Part shown: positions 1 to 8,940 of the stretch, one piece after another
Position numbering within the stretch: the first letter of the stretch is position 1
How the letters are laid out: the number at the start of each line of letters is the position of its first letter
DNA from: Alistipes sp.
GTDB lineage: Bacteria; Bacteroidota; Bacteroidia; Bacteroidales; Rikenellaceae
Direction: 5' to 3'
Length of the DNA stretch: 48,828 nucleotides
Assembly (NCBI GenBank): GCA_029059935.1
Contig: JAIDUZ010000051.1
Location: 1-48,828 of the forward strand
Made by a program: the position numbers and the translations under genes
Notes under the pieces: generated by a model
Told to the model about the DNA's origin: nothing
Seen by the model: the letters and a program-made list of their open reading frames with translations, nothing else
Databases searched by the model: none

Positions 1-66
1 CGGCTGTTTTTCTGTCGCTTCCAGGGCTGCGACACCCGGCTTTCGGAGCAAAAGAACAAAAAAAAC

Positions 67-76
67 GGGGGGGGGG
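67..76 (+). repeat. G10 homopolymer upstream of the first gene
   Basis: A run of ten G residues lies about 22 bases upstream of the -7 box of the gene that starts at 137, just beyond the expected -33 element. Long mononucleotide runs are prone to slipped-strand mispairing. Here a length change would alter promoter context rather than reading frame. Whether it matters is unknown. Confidence 0.6.
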
Positions 77-98
77 AGCAACGTTGCCCGAAAATGGC

Positions 99-106
99 TA
101 TATTTG
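99..106 (+). promoter_or_regulatory. -7 promoter box (TATATTTG)
   Basis: TATATTTG matches the Bacteroidota sigma-A -7 consensus TAnnTTTG. It ends 30 bases before the ATG at 137. No convincing TTTG -33 element is visible at the usual distance. Confidence 0.6.
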
Positions 107-136
107 CAGAAGACACAACTCCTAAACCCAAAGATC

Positions 137-721
137 ATGAAAAAGTTTCTCTTCCTGACGGCTCTTGCAGCCATGATGTGGGGGGGGGTCGAGCCGCTTT
201 CGGCACAGTCCCTCGAACCCGAATTCGAAGGTGAAGTCGTAGCGGTTCTCCCCGACGGTGCGGCCCGCAAACTCGAAAAGCACAACGTTCGCATCAAGAC
301 CGGAGCCGGCGTCTACATCGCCGGATTCGCCGCCGCCAAGCAGAAAACCAAGGTCGTGATCGACGGCAGCACGGCAGGCGTACGGCTCGACGGCTCCCAG
401 CCCATCGAACTGATCGTACGGGCCAAGGACAACAAGGCCGACCCGATGTCGATCGTGCGCGTCTTCCGCATGAAAGCCACGGCCAAGAACCGTTCGGCCG
501 TGATTGCGGCCGTCGGCACGTTCAACGTCCAGAGCAACACGATGGAATACCTGCCTTTCGAGGCGACGAAGTACGGCGAAAGCAGCTACCGGCTGACGTT
601 CGAAACGCGCCCCAACGGCGAATACGGCATCATCGTCTCCAACCCCAACAACGTCGACGAAAAGATGGTCATCGTTTCGACTTTCGCCATCGACAACGGC
701 TCCGACCCCAAGAAGAAATAG
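137..721 (+). CDS. secreted protein of unknown function
   Basis: I do not recognise the family. The ATG at 137 is chosen because it begins a typical signal peptide (MKKFLFLTALAAMMWG, then a Ser-Ala-Gln cleavage region); an in-frame TTG at 104 lies inside the promoter box. The mature part is about 170 residues, beta-rich in look, without cysteine pairs or known catalytic motifs, and ends in a lysine-rich tail (DPKKK). A G9 tract at 180-188 encodes the Trp-Gly-Gly part of the signal peptide, so gain or loss of one G would truncate the product before the mature protein. The gene stands alone, with a terminator directly after it. It points away from the PUL operon and need not be part of it. Confidence 0.75.
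   Translation: MKKFLFLTALAAMMWGGVEPLSAQSLEPEFEGEVVAVLPDGAARKLEKHNVRIKTGAGVYIAGFAAAKQKTKVVIDGSTAGVRLDGSQPIELIVRAKDNKADPMSIVRVFRMKATAKNRSAVIAAVGTFNVQSNTMEYLPFEATKYGESSYRLTFETRPNGEYGIIVSNPNNVDEKMVIVSTFAIDNGSDPKKK
180..188 (+). repeat. G9 tract inside the signal-peptide codons
   Basis: Nine consecutive G residues fall within the ATG ATG TGG GGG GGG GTC codons of the gene at 137. The present length is in frame. It is a candidate slippage site. Confidence 0.7.
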
Positions 722-763
722 GCGCCGCCCCGAGAAACGGCAAGTCCCGCAAGGGACGCATGC

Positions 764-796
764 AAACCCCGCAACTTTTCAGGTTGCGGGGTTTTT
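764..796 (+). terminator. rho-independent terminator
   Basis: A perfect 9-bp stem CCCCGCAAC (767-775) / GTTGCGGGG (783-791) with a 7-base loop is preceded by AAA and followed by TTTTT. It ends the gene at 137-721. Read on the minus strand it is followed by a short TTT run and lies downstream of nagB, so it could also close the PUL operon. Confidence 0.85.
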
Positions 797-891
797 ATTC
801 GGCGAAGCGATTGGCCCGGCAGTGGAACCAGGACCGAGAGCCGGCGCAGGCAGAATCGGCAACGGCGAAAAAGCCGGCCACCGAAGCGGCA

Positions 892-1686
892 TCACGGTTT
901 TCCGGCGTTTTCGATGGATTTGAAATACCTGTATGTGGCCACTCTCAGTTCGTCGGCCGCAGCCTCATCGCAGACGATGATGCCCGAGGGGTGGGTCTGG
1001 AGTGCCGAGATGGTCCACTGGTGGTTGTAGGACCCCTCGACGCCGTGCCTTACGGCCCGGGCCTTCTTATGCCCTGTAGCGAGAATCACGACCTCGCGGG
1101 CCGAGAGAATCGTGCCGACGCCGACGGTCAGGGCCCGGGCAGGGACGGCCGCGGTATCGCCGCCGAAGAACCGTGCGTTGACGGCGATGGTATCGGGCGT
1201 GAGGGTCTTGACCCGTGTGCGCGACGAGAGCGACGAGAACGGCTCGTTGAACGCGATGTGCCCGTCCTCGCCGACGCCGCCCAAAAAGAGGTCGATGCCA
1301 CCCGCCTCGACGATGGCCGCCTCGTAGTCGGCGCACTCCTTGGCGAGGTTGGGGGCGTTGCCGTTGAGGATATGGACATTCCCGGGGAAGATGTCGACAT
1401 GGTCGAAGAAATGGCGGAACATGAACGAATGGTAGCTCTCGGGGTGCTCCTCAGGGAGCCCGACGTACTCGTCCATGTTGAACGTGATGACGTTCTTGAA
1501 CGACACCTCGCCAGCCTTATGGCGCCGGACGAGCTCGCAGTAAGTTTCGAGCGGCGTGGACCCGGTGGGCAGACCCAAGACGAACGGAGCGTCGGAACAC
1601 TGCGCCTTGGCCCGGATGCGGGAGATGATGTACTCGGCCGTCCACCGGGCGACCGACTGCGGAGAATCTTCGATGATCAGACGCAT
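892..1686 (-). CDS. nagB: glucosamine-6-phosphate deaminase
   Basis: Cytoplasmic enzyme converting glucosamine-6-phosphate to fructose-6-phosphate and ammonia, the last step of amino-sugar catabolism. The 264-residue protein is full length for NagB. The active-site residues known from E. coli NagB are all present at the same numbers: Asp72 ([10 protein letters not shown]), Asp141, His143 and Glu148 ([11 protein letters not shown]). The phosphate-binding loop LPTGSTP is at 39-45. It is the last gene of the minus-strand PUL operon, 50 bp after the NagB-like/PIG-L fusion; the gap holds GTGAAA-type repeats. Its place in the operon implies that the imported glycan yields GlcNAc or GlcN. Confidence 0.96.
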   Translation of the reverse strand: MRLIIEDSPQSVARWTAEYIISRIRAKAQCSDAPFVLGLPTGSTPLETYCELVRRHKAGEVSFKNVITFNMDEYVGLPEEHPESYHSFMFRHFFDHVDIFPGNVHILNGNAPNLAKECADYEAAIVEAGGIDLFLGGVGEDGHIAFNEPFSSLSSRTRVKTLTPDTIAVNARFFGGDTAAVPARALTVGVGTILSAREVVILATGHKKARAVRHGVEGSYNHQWTISALQTHPSGIIVCDEAAADELRVATYRYFKSIENAGKP

Positions 1687-1732
1687 TTCTTAGAAGTGAA
1701 AGGTGAAGGGGTGAAAAGTGAATGCGGAAAGT
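1687..1732. repeat. GTGAAA-type intergenic repeat
   Basis: The spacer between the two NagB-family genes holds imperfect tandem copies of GTGAAAGGTGAAGGGGTGAA-like sequence. Related sequence recurs at 28404-28436, 44478-44541 and 45348-45378, always in a spacer or at a gene end. Confidence 0.6.
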
Positions 1733-1736
1733 GCGG

Positions 1737-3683
1737 TCAGAACATCCTGACGAAGACCTCGATGGCCTGATACTCGGCCATGCCGAGCTTGTCGTAGAGC
1801 TGTGCCGTATGCTGCGTGCGCTCCTCAGCCCGCTGCCAGAACTCCCGCATGTCGCTGCCCGGGAAAGGCATGATGTCCTTCTGCGAGAGGTGCCGGTAGA
1901 TGGCATGGCGCTTCATGAGCATCTCGTCGGGCGACAGAGGCACGGCCATGTCGACCACCCCGAGGTCCCATTCGAGCCAGGCGCCGCGGTAGAGCCACAG
2001 ATGGCAGTCCTGCATCCACGGCTCGTCCTTCAACTGCCCGACAGCGGCCAACACGGCCTCGGTGCAGATGCAGTGCGTGCCGTGGGGGTCGGCCAAGTCG
2101 CCGGCGGCGTAGATCTGGTGGGGCCGGACCTGGCGCAAGAGGTCGACGATGAGGTCGATGTCCTTCTTGGAGAGGCTGCCCTTCCTGATACCGCCGGTCT
2201 CGTAGAACGGCATATTGAGGAAGTGGGCGTTGGTATCGGGATTCAGACCGAACGACCTTACAGCGGCACGGGCCTCGGCCCTGCGGATAGCCCCCTTCAT
2301 GTCGAGCAACGCCCGCGGCTCGGGCTCGCCCTTTTTCTTCGAGGCGATGAGCGACCCCGCCTCGGCGAACCGGTCGCCGAAACCCAACTGACCCGAAGTA
2401 TCGATGTGCTGCAAGACGACGTCGTCGTGGACGGCGACATTGCCTGAAGTCTGGTAGGCGACGTGCACGTTGTGGCCCTGCTGCACGAGGCGGATGAACG
2501 TACCGCCCATCGAGACGACGTCGTCGTCGGGGTGCGGCGAGAAAATCAGAACCCGCTTGGGGAAAGGTGCGGACGGCACGGGGCGTGTGGAGTCGTCGGC
2601 CCCGGGCTTGCCCCCGGGCCACCCGGTGATGGTATGCTGGAGATCGTTGAAGACGTCGATGTTGATCCTGTCGTAAGGACGCCCCTGCTCCAACAACTCA
2701 CCCAACGAATGCTCGATATAATCCCTGTGCGTGAGCTTGAGGATAGGCTTCCCGACGACCCCGCACAACCAGACGACGGCCTTGCGGATGAACCGCGGAG
2801 TCCACTCGCAAGGACCCACGAGCCACGGATACTGCCGGCGGGTGAGCCTGCCCGAAGCGGCCCTGTCGACGACGGCCTCGATACGCGGATGCGACTGGAG
2901 GTAGGAAGCGGGAACGCGCGCCGAGACCTCGCCCTCGACGACCATGCGGATTGCATCGGCCTTCTCCTCGCCCCACGCGAGCAAGAAAATCCTTCCGGCA
3001 CGCAAGATGGTATCCAAACCCATGGTGACGGCCATCTTAGGGGTGTCGTCGAACGAGAAGAAAGCCTTCGACTCGACCTTGCGCGTTTCATGGGAGAGCT
3101 GCACCAACCGGGTACGCGACCTGATATAGGTCCCCGGCTCGTTGAACCCGACCTGCCCGTTGCGGTTGATGCCGAGAATCATCAAATCGATCTTCGGAAC
3201 CGCCCTTTCATAAGCGGAACAATAGTCGGAGATGCGCTCTTCGGGAACCGTACCGTCGGGAATGTGAATATTGTCCGGCGAGATGTCGATATGGTCCAAA
3301 AACTCCCTGCGGATGAAGTAATTGCGGCTCTGCAACTCGTCGGGACCGATGGGGTAGAACTCGTCGAGGCTGCAAACGGCGACCTGAGAGAAACTGACCT
3401 CCCCGGCCTTGTAACGCCGAACCAACTCCCGGTACAACCCTACGGGAGTCTGACCGGTAGTCAACCCCAACACGAAAGGCTCGGGGTCGAACGGATCCTC
3501 CATACCCCGGTGTGCCGAGATGGCCTCGACGATGCGGTCGGCGACGTAACGAACACCCGACGTCTTGTCCGTGAAAATATGAGTCGGAATCTTCTCGTAA
3601 CGACACAAGATGTCCTGGAAATCCTGACGCGAGAGCGACCCTCCCTCACTACTGCCATCCGTAATGGTAAAACTGTCGTTCAT
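1737..3683 (-). CDS. NagB-like domain fused to PIG-L/LmbE deacetylase domain
   Basis: 648-residue two-domain protein. Residues about 30-330 are a glucosamine-6-phosphate isomerase/deaminase fold (LTTGQTP at 74-80, LDEFYP at 106-111). Residues about 375-630 are a PIG-L/LmbE zinc deacetylase (SPHPDDD at 382-388, later ADPHGTH). Such fusions are known in Bacteroidetes, but the function is unsettled. The segment matching canonical DGHIAFNEP reads NGQVGFNEP here: the catalytic Asp and His of NagB are Asn175 and Gln177, while Glu182 remains. Deaminase activity is therefore doubtful, and the domain may only bind sugar phosphate. The PIG-L half could de-N-acetylate a GlcNAc derivative and feed the intact NagB next door. 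The ATG at 3683 is preferred over an ORF opening at 3752, whose extra residues look like translated spacer. No signal peptide, so cytoplasmic. Confidence 0.88.
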   Translation of the reverse strand: MNDSFTITDGSSEGGSLSRQDFQDILCRYEKIPTHIFTDKTSGVRYVADRIVEAISAHRGMEDPFDPEPFVLGLTTGQTPVGLYRELVRRYKAGEVSFSQVAVCSLDEFYPIGPDELQSRNYFIRREFLDHIDISPDNIHIPDGTVPEERISDYCSAYERAVPKIDLMILGINRNGQVGFNEPGTYIRSRTRLVQLSHETRKVESKAFFSFDDTPKMAVTMGLDTILRAGRIFLLAWGEEKADAIRMVVEGEVSARVPASYLQSHPRIEAVVDRAASGRLTRRQYPWLVGPCEWTPRFIRKAVVWLCGVVGKPILKLTHRDYIEHSLGELLEQGRPYDRINIDVFNDLQHTITGWPGGKPGADDSTRPVPSAPFPKRVLIFSPHPDDDVVSMGGTFIRLVQQGHNVHVAYQTSGNVAVHDDVVLQHIDTSGQLGFGDRFAEAGSLIASKKKGEPEPRALLDMKGAIRRAEARAAVRSFGLNPDTNAHFLNMPFYETGGIRKGSLSKKDIDLIVDLLRQVRPHQIYAAGDLADPHGTHCICTEAVLAAVGQLKDEPWMQDCHLWLYRGAWLEWDLGVVDMAVPLSPDEMLMKRHAIYRHLSQKDIMPFPGSDMREFWQRAEERTQHTAQLYDKLGMAEYQAIEVFVRMF

Positions 3684-3764
3684 GGTTGTTTGGCTATTCT
3701 TTGGTTCCGGTGTCTGCCGGAACCGCCTGCTGCCGGGCGGTCCGAAAGGCAACCGGAGGAAACA

Positions 3765-5390
3765 TCACTCCTCGAAAACATGCTGCGCATACCGATAACC
3801 GCAGGCGTCGTAGAGCCGGGCCATACGCCGCAGGCGCCGCAGAAAATCGGGATACTCCCTGCGGTCGAGCGCCCAGCCCACCTCGGACAGGGCGGCCAGC
3901 CGCGGCAGCAACATATACTGCACGTGCGGAAAATCGGCGATATACTCGGTCCACAGATTGGCCTGCACGCCGAGGATATGCGGCCGCTGTTCGGGCGCAA
4001 GGCCCTCGAAGGGCTCGAACGCATGGACCCTCGCGACGGGGAGGTCGCCGCCCCACGAAAGGGGCTCGTCCGGACGCTGCGACTGCGCATAGTCGAAATA
4101 GCAATGGGACGACGGCGCCATGATGACATCGTTGCCGTGCTGCACCGCGCGGATGCCGCCCTCGGTGCCGCGCCACGACATGACGACGGCCGTCGCGGAA
4201 AGTTCGCCGTCGAGAATCTCGTCCCAGCCGATGAGCCGCTTGCCGCGGGCGCGCAGGAAGCGTTCGATGCGCGCCGTGGCATAGTTCTGCAACTGCCGCG
4301 GCCGGGTCATCCCCTCGGCCCGCATGCGCCCGCGGCAGGCCGGGCAGCTCTCCCACATGACGGTGGGACACTCGTCGCCGCCGATATGGACATACTGGCC
4401 GGGGAACAGCTCCGCGACTTCGGAGAGCACATCCTCGACAAACCCGAAGGTCGTCTCCCTGCCGATGCAGCAAACCCGGTCGTCGATGTCCCACGTCTGC
4501 CGCACCTCGTACTGCTCGCCCGTGCACCCCAGCCAGGGGTACGAGGCCAGCGCCGCCACGGAGTGGCCCGGGAACTCGATTTCGGGAATCACCGTGATGA
4601 ATCGCCGGGCGGCATAATCCACCACGTCGCGAATCTCCTCCCGGGTGTAGAATCCGCCGTGCGGCGTCTCGTCGTAGCGGCAGGTTTCGTCGTACTCGCC
4701 GCCCGGGTCATGTCCGACGAGCGTGCGGCGGCGCACCGAGCCGGTACGCGTCAGTTCGGGATATTTCCGGATTTCGATGCGCCAGCCCTGGTCGTCGGTC
4801 AGATGCCAGTGGAAGACGTTCATCTTGTGCAGCGCCATGATGTCGAGCGTGCGTTTCACCTCGTCGACCGTGAAGAAGTGGCGGGCGACGTCGAGCATCA
4901 CGCCGCGATAGCCCAGGCAGGGAGCGTCGCAAATCACGGCGCAAGGGACCTCCGCACCCGAAGCGTTCCCGGCCCCGAATGCCTCGGGAGCGAGCAGCTG
5001 CCTCCATGTCTGCACGGCGCGGAAAGCCCCGGCGGGCGCTCCGGCCTCGATATCGACATGCGTCGGTGTCACCGTCAGCCGGTAGGCTTCCGGAGCCAGC
5101 GTCGCATCTTCGGCGATGCGGACGGCATGCTCCCGGTCCTCCCCGGCGATGTCCGCCGGACGTCCGAAGACCGAAACCGCCGTCTCGTTCCATGCGTCGA
5201 CGACCCAGGCCGCGGTCGAATCCTTCATCTCCACGACAAGAGGCGTCGCCGGAGTCCAGACGAAACGTCCCTCCCCCGCCTCGACCCGTTCGGGCCGCGG
5301 CACGACGGCGATTTCGCCGTCGGAAGCTATCATAGGACCGCAACAGGAGACGGCGAACAACGCCGCTGCGGCCGGCAACAAGTTTTTCAT
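3765..5390 (-). CDS. GH20 beta-N-acetylhexosaminidase, lipoprotein
   Basis: Removes terminal beta-linked GlcNAc or GalNAc from glycans, probably at the outer membrane or in the periplasm. The start at 5390 gives MKNLLPAAAALFAVSC, a signal peptide with the lipobox cysteine at 16. An upstream ATG at 5417 overlaps the ROK stop (ATGA) and would add nine residues. Residues about 25-145 are the small GH20b-type N-terminal domain, followed by the (beta/alpha)8 catalytic domain. The GH20 signature HIGGDE holds the catalytic Asp339-Glu340 pair (substrate-assisted mechanism with the N-acetyl group). Length 541 is normal for the family. It is co-transcribed with the ROK kinase and NagB-family genes, matching a route from released GlcNAc to fructose-6-phosphate. 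Confidence 0.93.
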   Translation of the reverse strand: MKNLLPAAAALFAVSCCGPMIASDGEIAVVPRPERVEAGEGRFVWTPATPLVVEMKDSTAAWVVDAWNETAVSVFGRPADIAGEDREHAVRIAEDATLAPEAYRLTVTPTHVDIEAGAPAGAFRAVQTWRQLLAPEAFGAGNASGAEVPCAVICDAPCLGYRGVMLDVARHFFTVDEVKRTLDIMALHKMNVFHWHLTDDQGWRIEIRKYPELTRTGSVRRRTLVGHDPGGEYDETCRYDETPHGGFYTREEIRDVVDYAARRFITVIPEIEFPGHSVAALASYPWLGCTGEQYEVRQTWDIDDRVCCIGRETTFGFVEDVLSEVAELFPGQYVHIGGDECPTVMWESCPACRGRMRAEGMTRPRQLQNYATARIERFLRARGKRLIGWDEILDGELSATAVVMSWRGTEGGIRAVQHGNDVIMAPSSHCYFDYAQSQRPDEPLSWGGDLPVARVHAFEPFEGLAPEQRPHILGVQANLWTEYIADFPHVQYMLLPRLAALSEVGWALDRREYPDFLRRLRRMARLYDACGYRYAQHVFEE

Positions 5391-5413
5391 CACGCTGTAC
5401 ATCATGGTTTCCA

Positions 5414-6232
5414 TCATAAGGCCGAAGCTCCGAGGAGCCCGACGTTCTCCACCTGCGTGCGGCAGATGCGCACCCGCTCCACGATATTGCGGTAGGGAAA
5501 CTCCAGCAACCGCTCGTGCATCGCATTGCGGAAGAAGTCGAAAGCCCGGGCGATGCTGCCGCCGAGCACCACAACCTCGGGGTCGTAGGCATAGAGCACC
5601 ATCATCATCAGGCGGCCGACATGACCGCCGAACTCGTGCCACAGCTCCAACGCTCCGGAATCGCCCGCGACGGCCCGCTCGTAGGCCTCGCGCCCGGTGG
5701 TGCCGCGCCCCACGAAAAAGCGGCTGCTGCAATAGTATTCGTAATCGCGGTCCAGATAGGGGATGCTGCCTATTTCGCCCGCACCCGTATTGCGACCCCG
5801 GTAGAGGGAGCCGCCGATGACGATGCCGGCCCCGACGCCCGTACCGAGGGCGATGCAGACCGCATCGTCGAAACCGCTCGCCTCGCCGAAGCGGCAGACG
5901 CCCGTGGCGAAGCAGTTGCAGTCGTTGTCGACGCGCACGGGGACCCCGAAACGGGACTCGACCCGCTCCTTCAGGCGCACCTCGCGCCACGAAGGGATGC
6001 CCACGACGTTGTAAACGATGCCCTGCGCCGCATCGACCACCGACGGAACCCCGATGCCGATACGCTCGACCTCGGGAGTCATCAGCCGCCCGACGAGCGA
6101 CAGGATGTGTTCGACCACCTCGTCTTCCGGCCGGTCGGACTTGCAGGGTTCGGCGAGCATCCGCACAATGCGACCCTCGTCCACCAACCCGACACGGACG
6201 TTCGTGCCGCCCAAATCTACGCCTATTCTCAT
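5414..6232 (-). CDS. ROK family sugar kinase
   Basis: 272-residue cytoplasmic sugar kinase, slightly short for ROK. It has the N-terminal phosphate-binding motif DLGGTNVRVG (residues 5-14), the catalytic Asp within VDNDCNCFATG, a glycine-rich GTGVGAGIVIGG segment and a C-terminal VVVLGG motif. The zinc motif usual in ROK glucokinases and NagK/NanK proteins (CxCGxxGCxE) is missing; the equivalent region after GEIGSIPY has a single cysteine. Probable role: phosphorylation of a hexose or HexNAc released by the neighbouring hydrolases (GlcNAc, GlcN, mannose or ManNAc). The substrate cannot be told from sequence. The start overlaps the metallophosphoesterase stop (ATGA), and its own stop overlaps the possible first ATG of the GH20 gene, suggesting translational coupling. 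Confidence 0.9.
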   Translation of the reverse strand: MRIGVDLGGTNVRVGLVDEGRIVRMLAEPCKSDRPEDEVVEHILSLVGRLMTPEVERIGIGVPSVVDAAQGIVYNVVGIPSWREVRLKERVESRFGVPVRVDNDCNCFATGVCRFGEASGFDDAVCIALGTGVGAGIVIGGSLYRGRNTGAGEIGSIPYLDRDYEYYCSSRFFVGRGTTGREAYERAVAGDSGALELWHEFGGHVGRLMMMVLYAYDPEVVVLGGSIARAFDFFRNAMHERLLEFPYRNIVERVRICRTQVENVGLLGASAL

Positions 6233-7242
6233 GGTTCGGTTCTGACTTTGGTGATGTTGCGCCCGTCGAAACGCACGCGGTCGACCCTGCGGCCGTCGCG
6301 CTCGCGGATCCAGGTTTCGAAACCGCGCTCGCCCTCCGTGAGGACAAGGATGCGCACGCCGTGGCGCAAGTTGTTGTAGGTAGTGTCGTCGCCCGAGAAA
6401 CGACCGTAGCCCAGGGCGATGCCGTTTTCGGCCACGATGTAGTCGATGTCGTGGTCGTGACCGACGAACGTGCCCATCACGTCGCCGCACTCGACCATCG
6501 CGGCGAACATGCCGGGATTGAGCGCCCCGGGACACTCGTCCTCGGCGGCCCGGCCGACATGCGTATTCTCGGGATTGCGCCATGCCGCGACGTACTCGGG
6601 CAGGGCGATGTGGAAAAACGCCAGCGCCGGAAGCGGCCGCCCCCCGTTGGCCGCCGTGCAGGCCGCACTGCGGTCGCGGTACCAGGCTATCTGCCCGGCC
6701 GTGAACCAACCGTATCCCTCGATGCCCTCGACGGTCGAATAGTCGTGCGAATCGAGGCAGTAGAGCAAGGCTGCAGTGCTGCCGCCGGCACCGCCGACTT
6801 CCAGCACCACGTCGGCCAGTTCGCCGGAAGCATCGAGCCGGTTGAGACTGCACGGCCCGGCCGTGACGAGGCGGGCGATCTCCTGCCGCGAAAGGTCCTG
6901 CTCGGCGTCGTGGTTGCCCAGCACGACGCAATAGGGAATCCGGGCCTCCTCGGCCACGGCCAGCACCCGCAGCCACGCATCGCGGGCCGGCGCACCGGTC
7001 ACGATGTCGCCCGTGAGGATGAGCAGATCGGGATGCTCCGTGCGGATAATATCGCGCATCTGGGCCAAGGTCTTCTCGGCCTGCGCCTGCCGGTAGGGAG
7101 TGCTCAGGTCGAGGTGCATGTCGGTGAACTGCGCAATCCGCAGCCGGCCGTCGGCCCCGAATGCGGGGGCTGCGGCCTGGGCGGCAACCGCGCCGGAAAA
7201 CAGAAGTGCGGCGCAAAGCGCCAGTATTCGTTTCGGATTCAT
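6229..7242 (-). CDS. secreted calcineurin-like metallophosphoesterase
   Basis: 337 residues with a Sec signal peptide (first about 22 residues, ending AVAAQA), so periplasmic or exported. The dinuclear metal motifs of the calcineurin-like family are in order: FTDMHL, LTGDIV, LGNHDAE, a central FFHIALPE histidine and VGHDHDIDY. It resembles purple-acid-phosphatase-related phosphohydrolases. The substrate is unknown, but its position between two glycosidases and a sugar kinase suggests a phosphorylated sugar or phosphodiester. Its start is 3 bp after the stop of the GH63-like gene and its stop overlaps the ROK start, so it is embedded in the operon. Confidence 0.9.
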   Translation of the reverse strand: MNPKRILALCAALLFSGAVAAQAAAPAFGADGRLRIAQFTDMHLDLSTPYRQAQAEKTLAQMRDIIRTEHPDLLILTGDIVTGAPARDAWLRVLAVAEEARIPYCVVLGNHDAEQDLSRQEIARLVTAGPCSLNRLDASGELADVVLEVGGAGGSTAALLYCLDSHDYSTVEGIEGYGWFTAGQIAWYRDRSAACTAANGGRPLPALAFFHIALPEYVAAWRNPENTHVGRAAEDECPGALNPGMFAAMVECGDVMGTFVGHDHDIDYIVAENGIALGYGRFSGDDTTYNNLRHGVRILVLTEGERGFETWIRERDGRRVDRVRFDGRNITKVRTEP

Positions 7243-7245
7243 GGT

Positions 7246-8940
7246 TTATGGATGCTGCTGCGTTCGGTTAAGGTTGACGGTGCCGCTCTTCTCGACACGC
7301 ACCGTGCGGCTCCGGCCGTCGCCCCACGTGACCGTCAGTTCGAAAGGCCGGTCGGTGGCCACGGTGACGACGGGCGTTTCGGACTCCGACGCCCGCCGGC
7401 GGACTTTCAGATCGACCGTGCCGTCGGGGCCGAACGGATAACGTTCGATGCCGTGGGCCTCGGTATGGGAGAGGTTCCACTCGATGCGGCGCTCCGAATA
7501 GTCGGACTTGATGCCGAGAACATATTCGATGAAGACCGCGATGGGCGGCAGCCCGGTCCACCCCACGAAATCCTTGCGGGCCATGAAACCGGGCTCGACG
7601 GCTTCGGGAGCGTAGTACTCCCAGAAGGTGCCCGTCTTCTTCCACACCTCGAAGACCGCGGCGTAGTGGTTTTCGGCAATCTCCTGCGCCAGTCGGCGAT
7701 AGCCCCGGCGCCAAAGTCCGTCGACCACCATGTAGTTGGTGCCGGGCCAGATGCCGCCCTGCCAGTAACGCCCCGCGGGGTTGTACTTGGGATGGTCGGC
7801 CGAGAGCGACGGCACGCGGTGCGGACGGGCGAATTCGGCCGTGTCGCGCAGGTGCTGCGTCAGCCGGTCGAGCCGCTCGGACGGCAGCACGTCGGCATGC
7901 AGGGCCCAGAAAGCCCCGATACCCTTGGTCGTGCAGAGCGTTCCGTCGCCATAGCAGTCGAAGAGGAAGCCCTCGCCGTCGTTCCACAAATGGTCGTTGA
8001 CATAGGCTTTGAGATGTTTCATCTCGTCCTCCAGCTCCTCGATCTCCTGCCAGCGCTCGATGTAGAAGCCTATCTGCAGCAACGACTCGTCGACGAGCAA
8101 TTGCTGGAGATTGGTGTCGAGCCACACCATGTGGCCGTGCGAGTAGATGGGATTGTAGCCCGGTTTCACGCGGGGCATGTTGTCCATGCCGGTGCCCCAC
8201 CCGCTCGACCAGTAGGTGCCGTCGGGCCAGGTGCGGTTGAGCCGCCACCATTTGGCATAGGCGCAAAGCGCCGGGAAGACCCGGTGCAACCGCTCCTCGT
8301 CGCCGAACTGGCGGTAGTAGGCCAGCTCGACCCACGGCAGGAGGTTGGGCCCGGTGGAGGTGGGGTCGTAACGCTCGAAGCAGTCCGAACCGTCGGCCCG
8401 AATCTCGCGGCAGATGAAGCCGTCGGGATGCTGCTTGGCGTAGAAGTTGTCGAGCGTCCGCTGGAACGGGAAGAAGCGGTAGCCGTAGCGCGCGAACATC
8501 ATCATGAACGACGCGTCCCACATGAAGATGTTGCCGTTGTAGGCGATGTCGAGATAGGGCGATACGAAGCCCGAGCCCTCCTGCGGCTGACGGATATTGC
8601 CCACGGCGATGCGCCAGGCGTGCCAGTACATCTCTATTTCGCGCTCGTGGCCCTCCCACACGGGCGACGGCAGAATCCGCCGCGCCTCGGCGAACGACCG
8701 CGGCTCGATGCGCCGGGGCTTCATCGTGCGGAACTCGTTCTCGGCGACGAAGACCTCCTTGACATAGGTGTTCTTGTAGGGCAGGTCGTAGGGCCCCGAC
8801 TTGAGCTCCTGAGCCCGGACTTCGCCGGCGAACAGCGACGCCGCAGCCGCGGCGCACAAGGCCCCCTTGCGGCAGGCCGGGCGCAGAAGCGAGCCGGCCA
8901 TGCCGAAGCGGAAAAGGACGGATAGACGCAACGGTTTCAT
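7246..8940 (-). CDS. GH63/MGH1-like (alpha/alpha)6-barrel glycoside hydrolase
   Basis: 564 residues with an N-terminal export signal ending near VRAQE. The body is an (alpha/alpha)6 barrel of the GH63/mannosylglycerate-hydrolase-like group (related to GH37 trehalase). Visible hallmarks are MWDASFM, SSGWGTGMDNMPR with a likely acid Asp, GGIWPGTNY, and FWEYYAPE with a likely base Glu. Members act on alpha-glucosides or alpha-mannosides; the exact linkage cannot be read from sequence. In this locus it may trim glucose or mannose from an oligosaccharide. The start ATG overlaps the stop of the phosphatase fusion upstream (ATGA). Confidence 0.85.
   Translation of the reverse strand: MKPLRLSVLFRFGMAGSLLRPACRKGALCAAAAASLFAGEVRAQELKSGPYDLPYKNTYVKEVFVAENEFRTMKPRRIEPRSFAEARRILPSPVWEGHEREIEMYWHAWRIAVGNIRQPQEGSGFVSPYLDIAYNGNIFMWDASFMMMFARYGYRFFPFQRTLDNFYAKQHPDGFICREIRADGSDCFERYDPTSTGPNLLPWVELAYYRQFGDEERLHRVFPALCAYAKWWRLNRTWPDGTYWSSGWGTGMDNMPRVKPGYNPIYSHGHMVWLDTNLQQLLVDESLLQIGFYIERWQEIEELEDEMKHLKAYVNDHLWNDGEGFLFDCYGDGTLCTTKGIGAFWALHADVLPSERLDRLTQHLRDTAEFARPHRVPSLSADHPKYNPAGRYWQGGIWPGTNYMVVDGLWRRGYRRLAQEIAENHYAAVFEVWKKTGTFWEYYAPEAVEPGFMARKDFVGWTGLPPIAVFIEYVLGIKSDYSERRIEWNLSHTEAHGIERYPFGPDGTVDLKVRRRASESETPVVTVATDRPFELTVTWGDGRSRTVRVEKSGTVNLNRTQQHP

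Noticed and set aside
2463..5495. 1010-codon plus-strand ORF opposite the NagB-like/PIG-L and GH20 genes
   Set aside because: It is antisense to two clear gene families and has no family-like motifs; high GC keeps antisense frames open.
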